A stretch of DNA of 64,000 bases, from assembly GCA_026008535.1 (NCBI GenBank), contig BRKX01000007.1, forward strand, positions 52,379,001 to 52,443,000, in the 5' to 3' direction. Each line of letters opens with the position of its first letter. The stretch's first letter is position 1. The position numbers were made by a program, and so were the translations under genes. The stretch comes from Perilla frutescens (Eukaryota > Streptophyta > Magnoliopsida > Lamiales > Lamiaceae). The notes beneath the pieces are model-generated. The model worked only from the letters and a program-made list of their open reading frames with translations, did no database searches and was not told the origin of the DNA. Of this stretch, positions 32,469 through 43,532 are shown piece after piece.

Positions 32469-33506
32469 TTAATACCAAAATGAGGATCTATGAGGTTCAA
32501 ATATAGTAGATGGAATGCCATCTTGTTCTAAACAATATTGGTACCAACTTATCACGTTCGAGTAATTATGGATATAATTATGCACATGCGCTTGATATGT
32601 TTCTTGATTTATTCCAACAGCTTCACCATGAATTGGATAATGTCCATTGACCCAATTATTTTGTTGATACACATTTTGAGTAGTCCAATCAATTTGTGAA
32701 CTCCCATATGTGTAAGAAGCATATGAATCTTGGGACATATCACTATGATCAGTGCTACCCATATTCGTAGAATCAAGATTGGCAGAAAGTTCTTCAATAT
32801 CAGTCCGTGGACTTTCTTCTTGAGTCCATGCATGTCTCCTTATGTATTCCTTTCCTATTGCACCTATTCCAGAACCTCTACCTCTACTTCCGTGGTCCAT
32901 ATCTTGTGTTGCATGAGTGAAGTTGGCCTCACAACTGAATGGACTCAATAACGTATGGCTTAAACCATAATCGTCTTGATTTTTCCCACCATTTCCACTA
33001 CCATCATCATTTCTACCACTTCCATCATTTCCTCCATCATTATTTCCCCCATCCTCTGTTGAGCTATCTGTTTTTGAATCACGAAAAGTATTACCCACTT
33101 CTTTTTGTAATACTTGATTCACATTAATGCCATAATCACGAGTCATAGCAGCTATTTTTGGATCAGGATTTCCCTCATTATCATCTAAGTGTGTAGGGCG
33201 AACCCATTGAAAAAGTGGATTTCTTTTTTCATCATTTTCATCATTTGTTATATCTACCAGATCTAGATATTCTTGCTCTGCAACCTTATAATTTGTTGCA
33301 AAACGTGTAGCTCCTGGGCGTACAATATCTCCTCGACACATCTCCCGCATGAGTGCAAGTAGCCAACCATGATTATAAATGTAATTGGTTAATTGTCTAG
33401 CCTTTGCAATTACCTCTGCAACAGTCTCTTTTTTTCCAATATCTTCAAATATTAAGTCGATACAGTGAGCAGCACATGGTGTCCAATACAGATCATACTT
33501 ACTCAT
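32469..33506 (-). pseudogene. hAT transposase, fragment
   Basis: 345 codons. The N-terminal part (YWTPCAAHCIDLIFEDIGKK, IYNHGWLLALMREMC, IVRPGATRFATNY) is the middle region of plant hAT transposases. It is followed by a Gly/Asn/Asp-rich stretch (NDGGNDGSGRNDDGSGNGG) and a C-terminal tail with DSYASYTYGSSQ. The BED zinc finger, the first catalytic part and the dimerisation domain are missing, although weak matches to the preceding part of the protein continue in broken frames to about 33,660. Not able to encode an active enzyme; mobilisation would need a partner element. Confidence 0.75.
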
Positions 33507-33836
33507 GAGTTTTTTTCATGCTTTCAAAAAAGCGGAACCATTATCAGTAACAATCTGTACAACATTCTTAGAACCAACCTCCAGCACCACATCCTTTAGC
33601 AAACCATATATATACTTATGATCCTTGATTATATTGGATGAATCCCACTATTCTTTCTAAGACATCCGTTGATTTCCCGATCTTCTTTCTCTTATATTTT
33701 TTTTTTGCAAAGTGAAATGTCTTTATAAAGCAAAGAATATTGGAACTCAAATAATTACATTGAAGACCTAAAAAAGATCACAAAAATATATAGTATTAAA
33801 TAAAAATCAAAATATATTATAGAAATATTAAAAAAA

Positions 33837-34008
33837 TCGCGATATATTGCGATATCTTGCGATATTTTGCGATATCTTGCGACATATTGCGATATATTGC
33901 AATTTCTCGTCGATACTCGGGAAAAAAGATATTCCCCTCAATATCCGTATCGCAATGTCAATATCCGCGATATATCTGCGATATATCCGCGATATTTCGC
34001 GATATTTT
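33837..34008. repeat. GCGATAT subterminal repeat array of the hAT element
   Basis: At least ten copies of GCGATAT or close variants, spaced about 9-12 bp (GATATATTGCGATATCTTGC, GCGATATTTTGCGATATC and so on), in both orientations. A smaller array is at 32,152-32,231 at the other end. In hAT elements such arrays bind transposase. Confidence 0.8.
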
Positions 34009-34024
34009 CATCCTTGGTCCTATG

Positions 34025-35903
34025 AGTTATCAGTTTTACTAGGTAGTACTTGAACTGATGTATCAATTACTTCTTTGTTACTGTACTCATTGGCAAACTC
34101 ATAAAAAACAATATGACATGTTACTTCCACAACAAGGGTTCATTTATTGAACACTTTGTAAGCTTGTGAATAAGGGGAATTATAACCAAGAAGGATTCCC
34201 TCATCAACTTTGGCATTGAATGCTTTCAGCTGAGTCTTGCCATTGTTGTGAATGTATCATTTGCAGCTAAATACTTTAAAGTATGAGATAGAAGACTTAC
34301 GACCCTTATATAATTCATAAGGGGTTTTGTCATGTGAACTGACAATAGCGCTCTGGTTTTGTGTATGGCATGCTATGTTAACTACTTCGGCCCAGTAGTT
34401 TTCAACTATGTTGGCATCAGCTATCATTGCTTGAGCTGCTTCATTGAGGGTTCAGTTTCGCCATTCCGCTACACCGTTTTGTTGTAGAGTTCTTGCAGCT
34501 AAGTGCTCATGAGTTATTCTCAGTTCACTGAGAAAACTGATTATTTGCTAATTTACGAATTCAGTTCCATTGTCTGAACGTTCTTTAAACTGATCTCTCC
34601 CTTTCAGTTTGCAGTCTTCTGATCATAGCTGATAGCTTGGTGTAGGTTTCGCCCTTGCTTCTGAGAAACTCTACCCATGTGTATCTTGAGAAATCATCAA
34701 CTACTACAAGAGTGAATCTTTTTCCTATGGGAGTTGGTGGTCTAACTGGCCCAAATAGATCCATGTGTAGCAGTTGCAGAGGAGCATTTGTCCCTGGAGA
34801 ATTACTTCTATTTTTGAATAACGATCTCACTTGCTTCTCTTTTTGGCATGGCCCACATATGCCAGTTTTCTTGAAAATCTCATTGGGAAGCCCCTCAACT
34901 AGCTCCTTCTTAGCTAGGTAGTTGATTGTTTTGAAGTTGAGGTGATTCAGTCATCGATGCCATAGCCAGCTTGCTTCAGTTGATCCTTTTGATAGAAAGC
35001 AAGCTTCTGAGTAGCCCGTTGACCAGTCAACAACATATATGTTTCCTTTCCTCACGCTAGTTAGGAGGATTGCTCCAGTTGATTTGTCTCGTATATCGCA
35101 TGAGCTTTGACTGAAGTCAACTGTGTATCCATTGTCACACAACTGGCTGATATTGAGCAATTTATGCTTCAGTCCTTCTACATGGGAGACTCCATTGGCT
35201 ATCACTTTTCCCTTGACCACGAACCCTTCATCAATGGTTCGACTTTTGGAGTTGTCTCCGAATGTGACTAATGGGCCTTCGATTTCTTTTTAGCCTTCAA
35301 GATCCTCTTTGTCTCCCATCATGTGTTTGGAGCACCTACTATCTAGATACCAAACTTCTTTGGTCTTCTTCTTAGATAGGATGCTCTTTTCCTACAAGAG
35401 AAATGATTAGTTTTTAGGTACCCGTATGATATTGGGTCCTTGTTCACTAATCAAATGCTTATGGATCCAGATTTGCCAAATCTTTGACTTATCAGCAGGT
35501 AAAGAATTTTCAGACTTTGATCGTCTAATCAGTTTTACTTTCTTTTCAACTCTTCTTCTTTGAGTTGAATCAGTTAACTTGTACCTGCGATGAGAGTTAG
35601 TAGGATAAAACACTTCAATCATAACTCTCTGGTTTTGAGCTTGTTTAGCTCTTCCATAAGTCCAATTCTTTGTATATAGCCAGTTAATCCCTCTTGGAGT
35701 AACTCTTGGTTCATCTCTTGAATCCAAGTACTCATCATACTGGCTCACAAAGATACTTCTCTGATTTCTTCTCTAAAAAATTTGATACCTTTGTTGTTGA
35801 TTGTGCCTTGATGGTTGATGAGATTGAGGTCCAAACGGAGTATTTCTTCTTATTCCTGTTGGCCTGTCAGTTCTGTTCACTGGTAGCCTGAACTGTGCTT
35901 GAG
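34025..35903 (-). pseudogene. Copia-1 protease and integrase region, broken
   Basis: Minus strand. From right to left: linker peptides (KSKIWQIWIHKHLISEQGPN at about 35,410-35,480), a protease-integrase junction with NGVSHVEGLKHKLLNISQLC and SWLWHR, then integrase core phrases LLHMDLFGPVRPP, FTLVVVDDFSRYTWVEFLR and further decayed sequence to the hAT insertion. Compared with copia-2 the order and spacing are the same; stops and frameshifts prevent a continuous frame. The right end is interrupted by the chromovirus LTR at 35,904. Confidence 0.8.
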
Positions 35904-38900
35904 TGTAATACCCCAGATTTTTAAATAAGGTTTAGAGGATTGTTAATATTAGTTAATTAATTAAAAAGGAAATTTAATTAAGGTTAGTTAAGGTTGGATG
36001 TCAGTCACGACTTTTGGAGTCAGTTTTCGTGAAGATCGTCTTTTCGAGAAATATGATTTTAACTATTTTATGACCATCCGTGGTCTCGTTAGAAAGGTTT
36101 TAACTCAAGGAGTATGCCGGTGTTTTCGGATTTTAATTCTGAAGTCATTTGAGTTCCCGGTGATGAAAAACGCATTTAAAAGAAGAATGAATAGTAACTT
36201 TTGCGTGCGTTCATGTTTTGAGAAATTTACGAAATCCTCCTCGTTTATTCAAGTTCAGTTCTGTCAGGCCCCTCTTATGGGAAATGACTCAAGGATTCCG
36301 TTGGCATTCACGGATTGTCATTCTGAGGTCAATCGAACGCTCGGGAGCTGAATCTGTCAGTCTGAGTGAATAGTAAAAAGTAATTCCAAAAAGGGAATCT
36401 TTGCTCGTCTTCCTTTTGATGAACCCGTCTTCTTCACGAATCAAGTTAGTTCACTAGTATTCGAGCCAACGAGTCTCCCGGTATTTTTAGATTTCATGTC
36501 TGAAGTCATTTGGACCTCAACATCGAATAAAGCAGCTTTTAACCGAACCCGGGGTAACTTTTGCAGTATTCCCGCACAGCAATGGCTTCCAAGGGAAGCC
36601 AAAGCTTTTCCTATGTATAGGGGACCACCCCTTTAGCATTTCTTGCTCATTTCACATCCACTTCACTTCTAAAATCGAGAGGTGAAAAGCTTTGAAAGCC
36701 GAGAAGGTTCTGTCGAAGTAAAAAGCGTTCTTCGTGAGTGTTCTTCAAGACGACGAGCGGAGTGGTGTGGAAGGGATGCGGTGAGGAAATGTGCTAGGGA
36801 CGCCGTTGAAATCGTAGCAGGCGGCTCTGCCGCCGTTGTGACTCGACGAGACTCCGAGCTAACCACATTCATTCGACGCACCTGACCCCGTCCATTTTTG
36901 TTCGTCGGTCTCAATTCCATTTCTTTTTTCGTCTTTAAATTCCGCATTTACTTTCCGTTCTTTACGTTCTTCGCGTTCTTCATTATTGCTCGTCTAAAGT
37001 TACATTTCGATTTTTGTTGAAATTCCAAGATAATAACGTAAATGTTATATTTCTCATTCAAATTCCGTTATTGTTATTCTAAGAAGATTAACTTCGTTAT
37101 TCCGTTCAAGCCACATTTAACGATTTTGTCGTTAATCTAAATCAAAGGAGGATTATCGTGTTTATACTGTTGTAATGCCAAAATTCCTTTTAAGTTAAAA
37201 GCATGTTTTTGCATGTTAAATTCAAGTACGTTGTTTTATAAAATCCGGGTTAATTGTTCTTCGTGTTCTTCGTGTTCGTCAAAGAAATCAACGAACACGA
37301 GGAGCAGATGAAGAACACGATTGAAGGAACCCAGATGATGAGAGAGAGAAAAGAGGAAGAGAGAGGGAGCCCCGCGGAGGGGGGGGGGGGGAGCGCCGTC
37401 GCGCCATGCCCCCCTCGGCCGCACGACAGCCTGCCGGGGGCAGGGAGCCCGCCGGGGCTAGAGGCCCCGCGGCGCCCCCCCTCCTTTTCCGTGTTGTTTC
37501 ATTTTCTGTTCTTTCCGGCCATTCCCGTACCCCTTCCTTCCTATCTTTTCGAGTCTTTAAAAATCATGTTACTCTCAAGCCATATTCAAGTTTAAATTAT
37601 TGTAAGGTATTCAAGTTGATTTCAAATTATTCCAAATAAGATATTCGGGTTATTTTCCGTCTAAAAATTTAGAGATCAAGTCAAGAAGTTTCTTAAATAA
37701 ATTAAATCATTCTCGATCCCCTTATTAAATCAAAGTCGTGCTATCCATGTTAAGTCCTAGCTAAGAAAATATTACTTGAGTATAATTCGAAATCTTGTAT
37801 TTAGAAATCTTCGAAGGAGACCACTAAGTCGACGATTCGACTTTTGTAGGAGTTATCGAGCATCGGAGAAATACTAAGAAAGACCACCAGCTCATTGCCT
37901 CGTCCTCTGTTCCGTAATCAAGGTGGGTAAATCTATACTCATCTAAAGTTTGAGCTAATAAGCTCTAGAAGCATGTTAGGGCAAATGAGATATCCAATAA
38001 AGTATTTTTGCTCAGCCTGTTTGATCTCTGTACAAGGAAAGGAAATGAATAAATGGAGTTATATGCATGATTATGTTGAATTATTATTTGGGTTAGATAA
38101 AGTAAAGAAAGTTAGTATAAGTTAAGTAAGCTCTCAAGTATGTTTAGATATGCTAGAATTGTTTATTTATAATTTATGCTAGCATGAGGTGTTTAAAATT
38201 GCTTTATTTGCAATCGATGTCTATCCGCGTTCATTTCCTCGTATTTGAATGCTTATGCTTTGTTAAAACTCGTACAGTTAAGGATTAAGGATTGCCTTGT
38301 TAGGGTAGCTTTAACCCTTTATAGGCCGAGATCATGTAGTAATAAGGTATTAGCATTAGACATTGTTCTAATCTTGGTATTGCTAGCAAGAATAGGAAGA
38401 GAAGGAACTGAGCTTTCACTTAAGCAGGATTTGAGCTCGGAATTATTACGATAGTCACTGCTGGGTTTTTCCCTCGCAAACTCGTTCGGATATTTGAGGT
38501 AACCCCTCTTCTATCCTATGGCATGCCTAAGGGTACAGTTGATGACAGGTTTGAGCCAAGTTGGGCCCAAAAGAAAAGAAAAGGTTTTACGGATACGGAG
38601 AGGGCTTTTGCGTTTTGCTCTCCGTATACCGTCTATTAATCATTGGATATCTTGAAGTTATAAAAGCATTTTCGCTAAAACCCACTGAGTACATTAGTGC
38701 TCATGCCCCATCTTTTCAAATGTTTTCAGGTTGAGATGCTGAGGATGCTGGTGGCTGTGAATGTGGGTTGGCTGCCAAGACTATTTTGCTATTATCTAAT
38801 ATTTCCATGAAATCCCACTTTGTGATCCGCTACTCTGATACACTCCTTTCAATTCTTTTTAAGTCCTATTATGTTTAGCAAGACTCTATGAATAATCTCC

Positions 38901-39190
38901 AAAAACGATTTAATACCTATAAGATGCATATTATGTTTATCTCTGCTTTTGAGTATGACCTCCGTTCACCTGCAAAGAGGCCTAACAAGTTGGTATCTGA
39001 TTAGTTAGCCGTTTTATTCCGCTTAAGCATGTTTTCTTTTAATCCAAGTAAACCCGAGCATTATCATATAACTTCTAAGACATGTCTTGATTCTTAAACT
39101 TCTTGATAAATGCTCCAACTTTATTCATTAATCCCTTAATAACACCCCGTCTCCACTCGTAAATCCCTATCTCGGGACCGGGCTGTTACA
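35904..39190 (+). mobile_element. Solo chromovirus (Del/Tekay-like) LTR, 3.29 kb
   Basis: It starts TGTAATACCCCAGATTTTT and ends CTCGGGACCGGGCTGTTACA, with the 5-bp target duplication TTGAG at 35,899-35,903 and 39,191-39,195. With both ends and a matching duplication but no internal region, it is a solo LTR left by recombination. It contains a GC-rich block with a G run at 37,370-37,490, and landmarks shared with 17,587-19,686. Inserted into copia-1. Short frames in it, for example at 35,998 and 37,254, have no recognisable product. Confidence 0.9.
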
Positions 39191-39195
39191 TTGAG

Positions 39196-41148
39196 GCCTT
39201 GTGTGAACTAATGATTTGGATTTAACTAATGGTCTTTGATGAGTTGGAGGTCTTGGTTGAGCTGATAGCCTCTGCTGGTAGACGGATTGCCTAAACTGAA
39301 CTGGTGGCCCTTGATGAGTTGGTTGTCGATGATGAACTGATGTTCTTGGCTGAAAAGAACCTTTCAGTTGAACTGGTGCTTTCAGTTGAGCGGATTAGTT
39401 AGATCTCCTAGGTTGTCCTTGAGGGATTTTAAGTATCTCATGGCCTTTGTTCATCTCAACTGACTGGGTTGGAGATGACCAGGTAGATCTTCTTTTTCAC
39501 TGGTTTGAACAACTACCTTTCCTTTTTCAGCGATAGTGAACATGCTGTATCCTAACTCTGGACTTCTAATTCCAACTCTTTGATGGCTTAAAATCTCATC
39601 AAGAGTTTGAGATCCTTTCTTGAACTTAAGAGATACCTCTTCTCTTTCAAGAATCTCTTGCTTAAGTTTCTTATTCTCAGCTTCTAACTCATCATTTTTC
39701 AGCTTCAATCTTTCAAATTCGACTGACTGAGTTTCAAGAAATCTAATTCTATCATGATCAATACTCAGTCTTTTAACCTCATCCCTTAGATCATCATTTT
39801 CTTCCTTCAGTTCAACATGCATACATGATATAACAACTAACTAATCTTCTAGCATTTTCAATTGTTCATTTAATTCATTGCTAGAGATGGAAGTTTCATG
39901 AATATGATAGAAAGAGGTTAAGGAGTCAGATGTGCTAACCTCTTCTTCTTTTTCAGCCATGAGACAGAACAATGCCTTATCCTCAGTGCTGTAACCGTCT
40001 GAATCGATTTCTAATGGATAGTCTGAATCATCCAGCACAGCATTCTCAGTGTTGGCCATCATCGTCTTTCTTTTAAAAAAGCTTCTTTTCACTCTAGCCC
40101 TTTTGTCTTCAGGGAGCTCTAGACACTCATATCTATAGTGTCCTTGTTTATGGCAATGGAAGCATTCTGCTATGCTTCTATTAGTTGCCCTGGGCTATTC
40201 AGCTGATTGTTGATTCCTTTCAGCTCTCGGTTCTTCATCAGTTTGAAGTGAAACTGATGGTTGATCTCTGATCTTTTAAGCTTTTCTAGCAGCTTGGTGA
40301 CTGACTGAATTTGCTCGTTGATGTCTTCAGTCAGATTTTGTTTCTTTTTAGCTGCTTCTCTTCTTCGATCAGTTGATCCTCCTGGATGTTCTCTGGCAGG
40401 AGAGATTCTCGGTCGGAAGCTATTTCTTCCTCAAGCTTCTCTAAACCGATTTCTTTCTCCATTGAAAGCCGCATCCTGAGCTGATGACGTGGATGCCTCT
40501 CTTTTTCAGTTTAGGCTGTACTTGTGAGCCTTGAGAGAACCAAAAAGTTCTCTGGGGGTGATGCTGTTTAAGTTTCTCGACTCTTTGATAGCTATCATCT
40601 TCATATCTCATTCCTCTGTAAGATTATCCAGGATTTTAGAATTCATCTCACTGTTGGGATAATTTCTTCCCAGATTATTCATCTCACTGATGATGCCTAG
40701 AAATCTCATTTCAAGGTTTGAGATGGTTTCTTCTGACTGCATTTTGAAGGACTCATATATGTCCACCGCCAGTTGGAGCTTGTTTCCCTTGATTGCTTCG
40801 GACTCTTTGCATAAATCAGCTACCAAGTCCCATATCTCCTTGGTAGTTTGGCAGTTCTTCGTATCCTTCATTTGATCCTCGTCTAGAGTTTGGAATAAAG
40901 CAGCTTGAGCTACAAACTCTAGGTTCTTCAACTTCTTCTCCTCGCTTGTGAGAAGATGTGTTGGCTTCAGAATCCTGGTCGGTTGATTAATATCAAGAAT
41001 GTGGGCCTCGTTGTCCATCATGATAGTGATTGGACCTTCTTCGATAACTTCCTACATATTTTTATGGATTTAGCAGAGGTGAGCCTTCATTCTCCTGCTC
41101 CAGTTATCGTAGTTCTTAACTGAAAAGATAGGTAGCTTATAGTTTCCC
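39196..41148 (-). pseudogene. Copia-1 gag region (Sirevirus-like), broken
   Basis: Minus strand. From the right: the gag start (phrase NYDNWSRRMKAHLC near 41,100), then from 41,021 a frame with NEAHILDINQPTRILKPTHL and LQLAVDIYESFKMQSEETIS, a CCHC zinc knuckle at about 40,125-40,172 (CFHCHKQGHYRYEC), a coiled-coil segment (39,451-39,822; LKLKNDELEAENKKLKQEI) and a Gln/Ser/Pro-rich linker of degenerate repeats up to the LTR at 39,190. Two stops lie near the start; one (TAG after NM) is shared with copia-2. Interrupted at 41,148 by a solo LTR within the first codons of gag. Long coiled-coil gag proteins are typical of Sireviruses. Confidence 0.82.
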
Positions 41149-41181
41149 TGTTAGTTTTGTATACTGGAAGACATGTCTTTA

Positions 41182-41515
41182 TATACTTTTCTGATGATAT
41201 GATGATATAGATTGATTTTATTGCAGTCACTATTTGTATTTACATTTTTACATAATTGTTTATGAATATTCCATAAACTTACATTGTAGATGATATGGTG
41301 TGGGTGAACACACGGTAAGATCATATCATCAGATCCTTGTATTTGCACTATACTTTTCTGATGATATGATGATATAGATTGATTTTATTGCAATCACTAT
41401 TTGTATTTACATTTTTACATAATTGTTTATGAATATTCCATAAACTTACATTGTAGATGATATGGTGTGGGTGAACACACGGTAAGATCATATCATCAGA
41501 TCCTTGTATTGTATT
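41182..41515 (+). repeat. 167-bp tandem duplication in LTR-C
   Basis: The unit 41,182-41,348 is repeated at 41,349-41,515, starting TATACTTTTCTGATGATATG in both. I see only one or two differences (for example CAGTCAC versus CAATCAC), so the duplication is recent relative to the LTR's age. Confidence 0.9.
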
Positions 41516-41776
41516 ACAAGGCTCACGACTTAGATGGTCATGAATACACTATCGATACAATGTAGAATAATCTGATAGTTAGTTTATCTTGACTAATTGA
41601 TTACTCTAATACACGTGTTAGTGTATTGAGGAGGATCACGATGGGATACCATTCTCTACTCTGATACTATAAGTTAGAGAACAAAGATCCACAGAGTCCG
41701 GGTTCTTAACTTATATTTATTGGCAAACATATCTATGTTTTGTTTATTGCTTTGATTTATCCATGGGTGAGATTCT

Positions 41777-43204
41777 TGTTGGGGTTTTTTTGAATTAAAC
41801 CACCGCAGGATCATATGGTTGTTCATTAATCCATGTTCATACAAATCATAATTTTATGTCACATGCATGTTTATCACATCACGCACAAAACCATGTAAAA
41901 CAAATCTAATAAAGAGGAAGACATAGATTCGAATTACTTACAATCGTCAGACGGTCTGAGGACAAGATTAAAGGTCTAATCTTGCTGTTGAATGAATGCA
42001 AACTGGCGCCACTTATCTCCACAAAAATGGCACACACAGATTCTACTCCAAGATCTTCTGTTGTATTCCCGGACTGTATCTAGATTCAGAGTGGGCTAAA
42101 ATCTACTAGATAGGGTTGTGAAATCTGTGGATAACTTTGAGAGACAAAGAGGGGCTGAATAATAATGCTTTAAATTTCACCCCCCTTCCTCTATTTATAG
42201 GGAGGTGGGTGAAATTTCCATCTCCAAACCCTGCAGGGTTTGGGCCTCTATCTCAAGTTCAATATCCAGTCCACTATCAGTCAATTGGGCTACAACAGGG
42301 ATCTAGAAGAATATTAAATTGGCCCAGTAATTTATTTAATATCCAATATCCAATAAACTTAGGATATAATTAAATAAATTAAGTTTTACTTTTATTCCAC
42401 TAAAGAAGTAAAACTGACCTACCAATTTAATACATATTTACGAATATGCTTTCTCCTTTAGTCCAGCCATTCCCCGTGTTTAAGATATAATGTTCATTAA
42501 TTAATTATGTCAGCCTCTAACAGCTATAATTAATTAACATCTAAAACCTTGAGTAGTACCACACAAGCTTTACTCATGTACGGAATAAATTCCACCTGCA
42601 GGGTTTCAACATGAACTTGTGTTTTCTCAAGAGAACATCATCAACCTGGCGCACCAGGACACGGTGCTCATACATACTGCTCGAGACATCATGTATACAT
42701 TTTTATTACCCAAGATATCGAGTTTGATCTATGTAAAGATCTCACTTATTGATAAGTCAAAGTAACAAACAACGCACACATATGTTCACCAATATCACAT
42801 GAGTTCAGAACTCGAACTCTGTGGATCTTTATTCTCTCAGTAACTGGGTCAAAGATAGAGAATAGTATCCTATCGTGATCCTCCTCAATACACTAACGAG
42901 TGTACTAGAATAATCAGTTAGTCAAGATAAACTAACTTATCAGATTATTCTACGGTGTACCGATGGTGTGTTCAGGACCATCTAAGCCGTGAGCTCTTTA
43001 ATACATTATAAGGTTCTAATGATATGATATTACCATGTGACTCCCCACACCATATCATCTACAATGTAAGTATATGGAACATTGCATAGAAAAATTATAG
43101 AACGTAATCTAAATGCAAACAGTGACTGCAATAACTTTCATTTCATATCATCATATCATCAGAAAAGTATACAAAGACAAGTCTTCCAGTATACAAAACT
43201 AACA
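41777..43204 (-). mobile_element. Solo copia LTR (LTR-A, 1,428 bp)
   Basis: The plus strand reads TGTTGGGGTTTTTTT...TATACAAAACTAACA, with the target duplication ATTCT at 41,772-41,776 and 43,205-43,209. A TATA box on the minus strand (CTATAAATAG, 42,191-42,200) and similarity to other copia LTRs that start TGTTGG/TGTTAG...GTATAC show that the transcriptional direction is minus. It is a solo LTR inserted in an inverted family member. Confidence 0.92.
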
Positions 43205-43262
43205 ATTCTCTCATAAAATCAATAAACTCGATATCTTGGGTAATATCATTTTCATATATAAT

Positions 43263-43532
43263 GTGTTGTGCAATATATATAAGCACCATGTCCTGGTGTG
43301 CCAGGTTAATGATGTTCTCTTGAGGAAACACAAGTTCATGTGAAACCCTGCAGGTGGAATTATTTACCACTGCACCAGTGAACTATATCTTATGATATGT
43401 TGTGCAATATATATAAGCACCGTGCCCTAGTGCGCCAGGTTGATGATGTTCTCTTGAGGAAACACAGGTTCATGTGAAACCCTACATGTAGAATTTATTA
43501 TTTGCCACTGCGCCAGTGAACTATATCTTATA
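43263..43532 (+). repeat. 136-bp imperfect tandem duplication in LTR-C
   Basis: TGTTGTGCAATATATATAAG...CCAGTGAACTATATCTTAT occurs at 43,263 and again at 43,399. The copies differ at about a dozen positions, so this duplication is older than the 167-bp one. Confidence 0.8.

Larger units (their letters stand above)
32140..34016 (-). mobile_element. hAT transposon (1.88 kb), internally deleted
   Basis: Termini are CAAGGATGAAAATATCGC and its perfect complement, flanked by the 8-bp target duplication GTCCTATG at 32,132-32,139 and 34,017-34,024. The 8-bp duplication and terminal repeat type are hallmarks of hAT elements. Subterminal regions (32,152-32,231 and 33,837-34,008) are packed with GCGATAT/ATATCGC words. 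It is inserted in copia-1, so it is younger than that copy. It holds a partial transposase frame. Confidence 0.93.
41149..43532 (+). mobile_element. Copia LTR remnant (LTR-C), split by LTR-A
   Basis: It starts TGTTAGTTTTGTATACTGG at 41,149, directly within the copia-1 gag start. It runs to 41,776, is interrupted by LTR-A, and resumes 43,205-43,532. Sequence order matches the reverse complement of LTR-A (TTACATTGTAGATGATATGG, GTGTATTGAGGAGGATCACG, CTTGAGGAAACACAAGTTC). About half of the LTR, its downstream part including the end, is missing where it joins the Athila copy at about 43,532. It carries two internal tandem duplications. The expected second copy of the flank TTCCC was not found. Confidence 0.75.

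Noticed and set aside
37370..37490. GC-rich block as a gene promoter CpG island
   Set aside because: It lies inside a solo LTR with no gene start nearby; the sister LTR has a comparable block.
35998..37640. Plus-strand frames in the solo chromovirus LTR
   Set aside because: Delimited LTR with target duplication; frames are short, lack motifs and partly reflect the GC-rich block.
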